Source: Piscicola geometra
Taxonomy: Eukaryota; Annelida; Clitellata; Hirudinida; Piscicolidae
DNA length: 64,000 nt
Assembly: GCA_943735955.1 (NCBI GenBank)
Contig: OX030963.1
Span: 5,555,227-5,619,226 of the forward strand
Reading direction: 5' to 3'
Positions 60,101 to 64,000 of the stretch are shown piece after piece; within the stretch, counting starts at the first letter, position 1, and each line of letters starts with the position of its first letter. The notes beneath the pieces were generated by a model, which had not been told where the DNA came from, ran no database searches, and saw only the letters and a program-made list of their open reading frames with translations. The position numbers were made by a program, and so were the translations under genes.

Positions 60101-63100
60101 ATACTAATTTATATGTAATTTGTAGCTATTCTGGGTAAATTATAGGCAAGTTACTTTTTCTATTGTATTTTTTTTACTATTAAAAATACATACCTTCAAA
60201 AAAATAAAAGCATAACTACTGCGTCGTATTATTTTCTATTGGGTCAATAAAGTAAAACAAAAATAATGATTTCGCATGATTTTAAAAATGGACTGTAAAT
60301 AAACTATAGCACTAATTTAAATAAATATTATTCTAAAGGGTATCAAGGCATCTATAATAACTAACAGACACAAAAAAGTAATTATATATGATTGCCTAAT
60401 AAATTTTAGTTTTTTAATTTTCATGTCCGAATTCGGATCACTGGGTTTTTATGGGTCAATGATAAAAAATTAATATTTTTTCTAAATATTAATTTTTTAT
60501 GAATATTTAAGTGTTACAGTGTTTTAAAGATGGGCATTCTCATCGCTAGGCATTTTTAACGCAAACCATTAGCTTTAAAAATATTACAACTTTTCCATTT
60601 TTAATCTATAGCTAGAAATGAAGCAAACAATAAACATCATCATGCCCGTGACTGAGTTAGTCGTTGGGAGAAAAATAAGAAAGAAGACGCAGCTATAATA
60701 CGCCATTCGGTTCTGTTTTTAGCAGCTTTAACAAAAAAATACAAAACTAAGTTTTTCACACAATTTTGAAATTTCTAAAAAGTAGCAAACAATACAATAC
60801 ACAAAAACATTTTCACGTAGTTGTAGAGGTACTCTTTTATAGCAATATCAATGAAGTCTTAATTTCCATCAGGTGAAGCGGTGCAAATAGTGAAATCAGA
60901 GGCAGAAAACCTTTACGTTTTGGACGAGGATGCCTTGTCAAGAATTCTGCTGGATAAGCGGGTGAAGGACTGCGAAGTGATGGTGTTGTCAGTGGCAGGT
61001 GCCTATCGCAAGGGCAAGTCCTTTCTTCTCAACTTCTTCCTCCGCTACCTCAACAGCCTCGATGTCAGAACCAACAATGTTTTGTTTCATTTTTAATGGC
61101 GAGTATCATTGGAAAAAGATTAGTTGAATTATAATTATAAAGCTACAACCTCTGTCAGGAGAATGGTGTGGCGGAGAAAGATTGGATGGGTGACAAGACA
61201 GCTTCTCTGAAGGGATTCGAGTGGAAAGATGGTGTGGAAAGGATCACCACAGGTATCCTTATGTGGAATCAACCCTTCTTCATTAAGAATCTAGAAGGAG
61301 AAAAGGTTTAGAAGTTTTTTTCTTCTACTAGCAGTTTCAATAATTAAGAAGCTGTAGTCAACTTTATCATTCACGAAACCCTAAAAAACCATTTATGAGG
61401 CACACCCCAAATTGATTTCAAAAAACAAAATAAAATAAATTAATGATAAAATTTTACAGAAAATAGAAACCAGTTTATTCATAATTCTTCTTTCTTGGGA
61501 AGATTCATTTTGTTTTCAAATAATGATTTTCAATAAATGATCAACTGCTTTTTAATTTATGGAAAGTGCGCAGAAATCATTCGTTGAGCCGTTTCCACCA
61601 TGCAACGTCTAAGAGCTCCAAAACCCGTTATTCTCCAAACTTATCGGCTGTATAAATCAAGATGGCTAAAAGTAGTCGTGTTTCGCATGCGCGAACTCAA
61701 ATTGGACACGAGACCTAAATTGGATGGAACATATATAGGGGGAGGTTGTTCAAGATGAACCGGTTTCTAAGATGAAACGAGTTTATTTACAGCTATGCGA
61801 TATAGACAACTTTTTTTCATATTTTTTATGCATCCGTTTTCTAAGCACATTTTTATGTTGGTTTCGTTTCTGAAAGTTGCTTCATTCAATAATAATAATT
61901 TAAAAACTGATTTCTAGAAGAATAGCTAGAAAGTTCGGATATAACGTTTAGCGGTTTTATTCTCAACATCCGAAGATATAGAATTTTTATTTTATTATTA
62001 TTAATTAGATGATGCACCACAGTTTCATTATTTGCAAGTAGTATAATTAATAATTGAGTGATTAGACTGTTGTAACCATGGATGTGTAGCATGGTCATAG
62101 TTGCCTAAGATGAAACATGAATAGTTATTTAAGATTAAATTTAAAAATGAAATTGTAGACATTTATAAATCTGTCTCTGGCATTCGTCTATCTCGAGAGA
62201 TGATGGTAGCGCTCTGATAAATCTATATAGACTACATACAGTATAATAGACTATATAAAGTATATTCTAAATAGACTATTGAAATGTAATACAAACCAAA
62301 AAAAAAATTTCTCTTAAAAACAGTTAGTATTCATTAGCCTTGACGCTATGTGTGCTCTATTTATAGCTAAATCTCAAATTTGAATAGATGTAGACTTTTG
62401 TCTCATAGACTGTAGATTAGAGGTTTGCACGGGAAAGGAAAGTAAAGTGTGAAAAAAAGATTTCTCTGAGTAAAACGAGTTTAACTTGTGTTATTCCAAA
62501 GCAAAATTGTTCTGCAGAGTTTACTTTAAAAATGGAATAAAAAAATATATTTTTAGAGCGTTTTTAAAAGACATTTGATGAACTTTTTGAGAAAAAACTG
62601 AAAGACTACATATTCCAGAAGAAATAAAGATTTTTTGAAATTATTAGTATTGAGTGAGCGGAAAAAATTATTTCTTTAAATAATTAAGATTGTCTGATGA
62701 TAAGTAAAACGTTTAAATTACAATTTTTATGATATACAATATGATTTTATCTTAGGCAACTAAGCGTTCCATCTTGGGAACCCAGTTGCTCAAGATGGAG
62801 TTTGTGAGTGTTCATGTTTGAGGTTAATAAACTCATATTCATTTTTATATATTTAAAGCTTATACAGTTAGACAAAGAATATCTATAATGGCTGGATAAA
62901 TTATAATTTACGCAATTGGTTATGCAATTGAGCTATGAGGCTACGACGTAGACTGGCTACGTATGAAAATCTTTTCATCTTGTGCAACCTCCCCCTACAT
63001 ATATTAGAAGGGGTCTAAAAGCCTGTTTTATTTAACAAATTTATTTGAAAACGCTTTTGAATTATAAAAAGCTCTATAGAAATAGTTTTTATTGATTGAT

Positions 63101-63548
63101 TGAAGATGGCGGCCGCTAACCAAAGATCAGAAAACATGTACTGCAGCAATTATCACGTAGATCAAAGCGCAAAAAATTGTAAAAGTAAATTTTATAGATA
63201 AAAAAGTGGCTTTATTCATGGTGTTTTACGGTCATTCACGCAAACTCAATGCACCTCAAATCCTATTTTAAGCTCATCGCTATAAAATAAACATTCAACT
63301 CTTAAATGCGTACATTTAATTTTTTTTAAATAAACAAACTTGTTTTTACTTGAAATATTTGAAACTCTAAAAATGCGGTTAACCCAACACAGATCTGTAT
63401 CTTGCTGATGGACACTCAAGGTGCGTTTGACGACATGTCGACTATGGAGGAGAGTGCCACTATCTTTGCTCTGAGTGTCATGCTTAGCTCTGTGCAGGTC
63501 TACAACATCAGTGCCAACATCCAAGAAGACGATCTAAATCACCTTCAG
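57179..63548 (+). CDS. ATL: atlastin-like GTPase, 5' part (runs beyond window)
   Basis: Exons 57179-57233, 60873-61063, 61159-61305 and 63393-63548 join in phase (atgaag|gtgagt; catcag|gtgaag; tcgat|gtcaga; tgtcag|gagaat; aaaag|gtttag; aacacag|atctgt; cttcag|gtccca) to give 183 residues. P-loop GAYRKGKS at 61-68, switch I ITTG at 111-114, DTQG at 138-141, then [20 protein letters not shown] and EDDLNHLQ. These are hallmarks of the dynamin-superfamily GB1/atlastin G domain, which fuses ER membranes. The GTP-specificity RD motif, middle domain and membrane hairpin would lie past 64 kb. Donor after exon 2 could instead be 15 bp later (acaat|gtttt) in the same phase. The first exon assignment rests on phase and on its clean start and donor. 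Confidence 0.85.
57235..58700. other. atlastin intron 1, left part
   Basis: Contains the third 'attcattc / tcagggtttctcatgtggtg' block, then very A+T-rich sequence with a direct duplication near 58160-58240 (aataaatcttaaaaacttaa). Confidence 0.5.
58715..59122 (+). pseudogene. ZBED1-like hAT transposase C-terminal remnant
   Basis: [75 protein letters not shown] and stop. This is the hAT dimerisation domain (P-A-S-x-V-x-x-E-R-x-F-S). The 135-codon frame is open, but no N-terminal part is seen upstream. The inverted tail 'taacggcgattaaaattttt' to 59343 looks like the element's 3' end. Confidence 0.85.
59344..59760 (+). mobile_element. RTE-like LINE, 3' end fragment
   Basis: [40 protein letters not shown], then a Cys-rich end [12 protein letters not shown]. 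It matches the conserved C-terminus of the endonuclease-RT family whose 5' part is at 7.9-11.5 kb. Higher G+C than its neighbours. It starts directly at the end of the hAT remnant. Confidence 0.9.
60080..60446. mobile_element. possible MITE with 23-bp inverted ends
   Basis: Left 'cccactgatccgatatcgga', right (reverse complement) 'cccagtgatccgaattcgga', three mismatches, then 'cat'. The interior is 320 bp of A+T-rich sequence. No clear target duplication seen. Confidence 0.55.
60873..61063 (+). CDS. ATL: atlastin exon with P-loop
   Basis: [60 protein letters not shown]. Direct similarity to the start of the atlastin G domain in flies and vertebrates, with Tyr in place of the usual Phe in GAFRKGKS. 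Confidence 0.95.
61159..61305 (+). CDS. ATL: atlastin exon with switch I
   Basis: [40 protein letters not shown]. 49 codons, phase 0-0. Confidence 0.95.
61737..62996. mobile_element. AGGGGGAGGTTG-terminus transposon in atlastin intron, 8-bp TSD
   Basis: 1260 bp. Left end AGGGGGAGGTTGTTCAAGAT, right end (inverted) AGGGGGAGGTTGCACAAGAT; exact duplicates ACATATAT at 61729-61736 and 62997-63004. Subterminal 'aagatgaaac' and 'ttgcctaagatgaaac' motifs recur. No transposase frame. The 8-bp duplication suggests hAT-type mobilisation. It lies wholly in the intron between the switch I and DTQG exons. Confidence 0.93.
63030..63127 (-). repeat. short dispersed repeat (gattgatt / ggcggccgctaaccaaag)
   Basis: Matches segments at 15385-15450 and 15990-16015: 'ttatttaacaaatttatttg', 'gattgattgaagatggcggc' and 'cgctaaccaaagatc'. 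Confidence 0.65.
63393..63548 (+). CDS. ATL: atlastin exon with DTQG (switch II)
   Basis: [52 protein letters not shown]. 52 codons, phase 0-0. Confidence 0.96.
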
Positions 63549-63549
63549 G

Positions 63550-63890
63550 TCCCACTTAATATCTTACTCATTATCTTTTTAGAATTGTCAGACATATTTT
63601 ATTCACTCTCTTTTTATTGTCTTCATGTTCACTCTTCTGCTTTCTTTTTCATTAACTCTTTCACTTCAATTTCTCTCGTTCACATTCTTTTTTATTTCTT
63701 CCATTTTCATTCTTCTTCACTCTCCAATCAGCAAGATGCTATCTTCCGTGAAATATTTAATTTTTAAAACGTGCATTTTTTGTTATCTACGTGAAAATTT
63801 CACGACGAAATTATTTCTCTTTTTTATATATTCATAATAATTGTTAATAAATTTTTTTATTTATTTTAAAAAATTTCAAATTTAGCTAAA
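63550..63890. other. start of the next atlastin intron
   Basis: Pyrimidine-rich (cttcttcactctccaatc), no exon seen before the window ends. Confidence 0.5.
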
Positions 63891-63892
63891 GC

Positions 63893-63922
63893 CTTAACCT
63901 TAACCTTAACCCTTATTCCTAA
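63893..63922. repeat. (CCTTAA)n hexamer tract
   Basis: 'ccttaaccttaaccttaacc' then 'cttattcctaac'. A degenerate relative of telomere-type hexamers. Confidence 0.7.
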
Positions 63923-63924
63923 CT

Positions 63925-64000
63925 AGAGGTCGGACATGGACGATTTTTCATTCCCGGTCCCGTCCCGTTCCCGAAATTTTTTTTCCCGTCCCGTCCCGTT
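63925..64000 (+). mobile_element. start of a DNA transposon, cut by the window end
   Basis: 'tagaggtcggacatggacga' followed by repeated 'cccgtcccgtt'. A TAGAGGTCGG-like tip followed by CCCG repeats is seen in some animal hAT families. Only 76 bp are visible. Confidence 0.4.

Overview
This is animal nuclear DNA. It has spliced protein genes with GT-AG introns, tRNA-derived SINEs, non-LTR retrotransposons, many hAT-type DNA transposons and long microsatellites, in an A+T-rich background with short exons far apart. I cannot name the species. An invertebrate is likely: the proteins are divergent, homopolymeric Asn tracts are common, and CCCTAA-type repeats (at 44960-45025) point to a TTAGGG-like telomere rather than the usual arthropod or nematode types. 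Gene models were made by hand from reading frame, splice sites and phase; I had no transcript data or searches.

1-13 kb: an ATGG microsatellite, then a minus-strand LINE with ORF1-like, endonuclease and RT parts, abutting a long AGT array and a hAT end fragment. A second, degenerate plus-strand LINE (about 7.9-11.5 kb) is split by a 1.1-kb hAT element with a perfect 8-bp target duplication.

13-29 kb: mostly decayed hAT transposons, nested insertions, SINEs, and a 1.6-kb element with three internal palindromic repeats. Two small minus-strand gene candidates stand out: a 54-residue secreted-peptide gene with TATA, CCAAT and E-box (18.0-18.7 kb), and two phase-matched unknown exons (19.9-20.3 kb).

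29-44 kb: the gene-rich part, all on the minus strand. In transcription order: an SLC35E2-like transporter with a complete 8-exon frame of 303 aa (44.0-40.2 kb); an Asn-rich type II membrane protein with a basic RSKR site leading into collagen Gly-X-Y exons (38.0-34.7 kb, possibly to 33.1); and an Asn-rich 840-aa protein with two hydrophobic segments (32.9-29.6 kb). The last two have the same layout (Asn-rich N-terminus, membrane span, basic R-x-K-R site, Asn-rich region) and could be related or even one transcription unit.

44-57 kb: a foldback element that carries telomere-like repeats, tandem (AAAC)/(CA) arrays, two more copies of the main hAT family (one with a perfect target duplication), and an inverted second copy of the triple-palindrome element.

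53-64 kb: the 5' half of an atlastin GTPase gene on the plus strand, running off the window. Its first coding exon appears duplicated (53.3 and 57.2 kb) with a hAT element between the copies, and an intron holds a 1.26-kb transposon with an exact 8-bp duplication.
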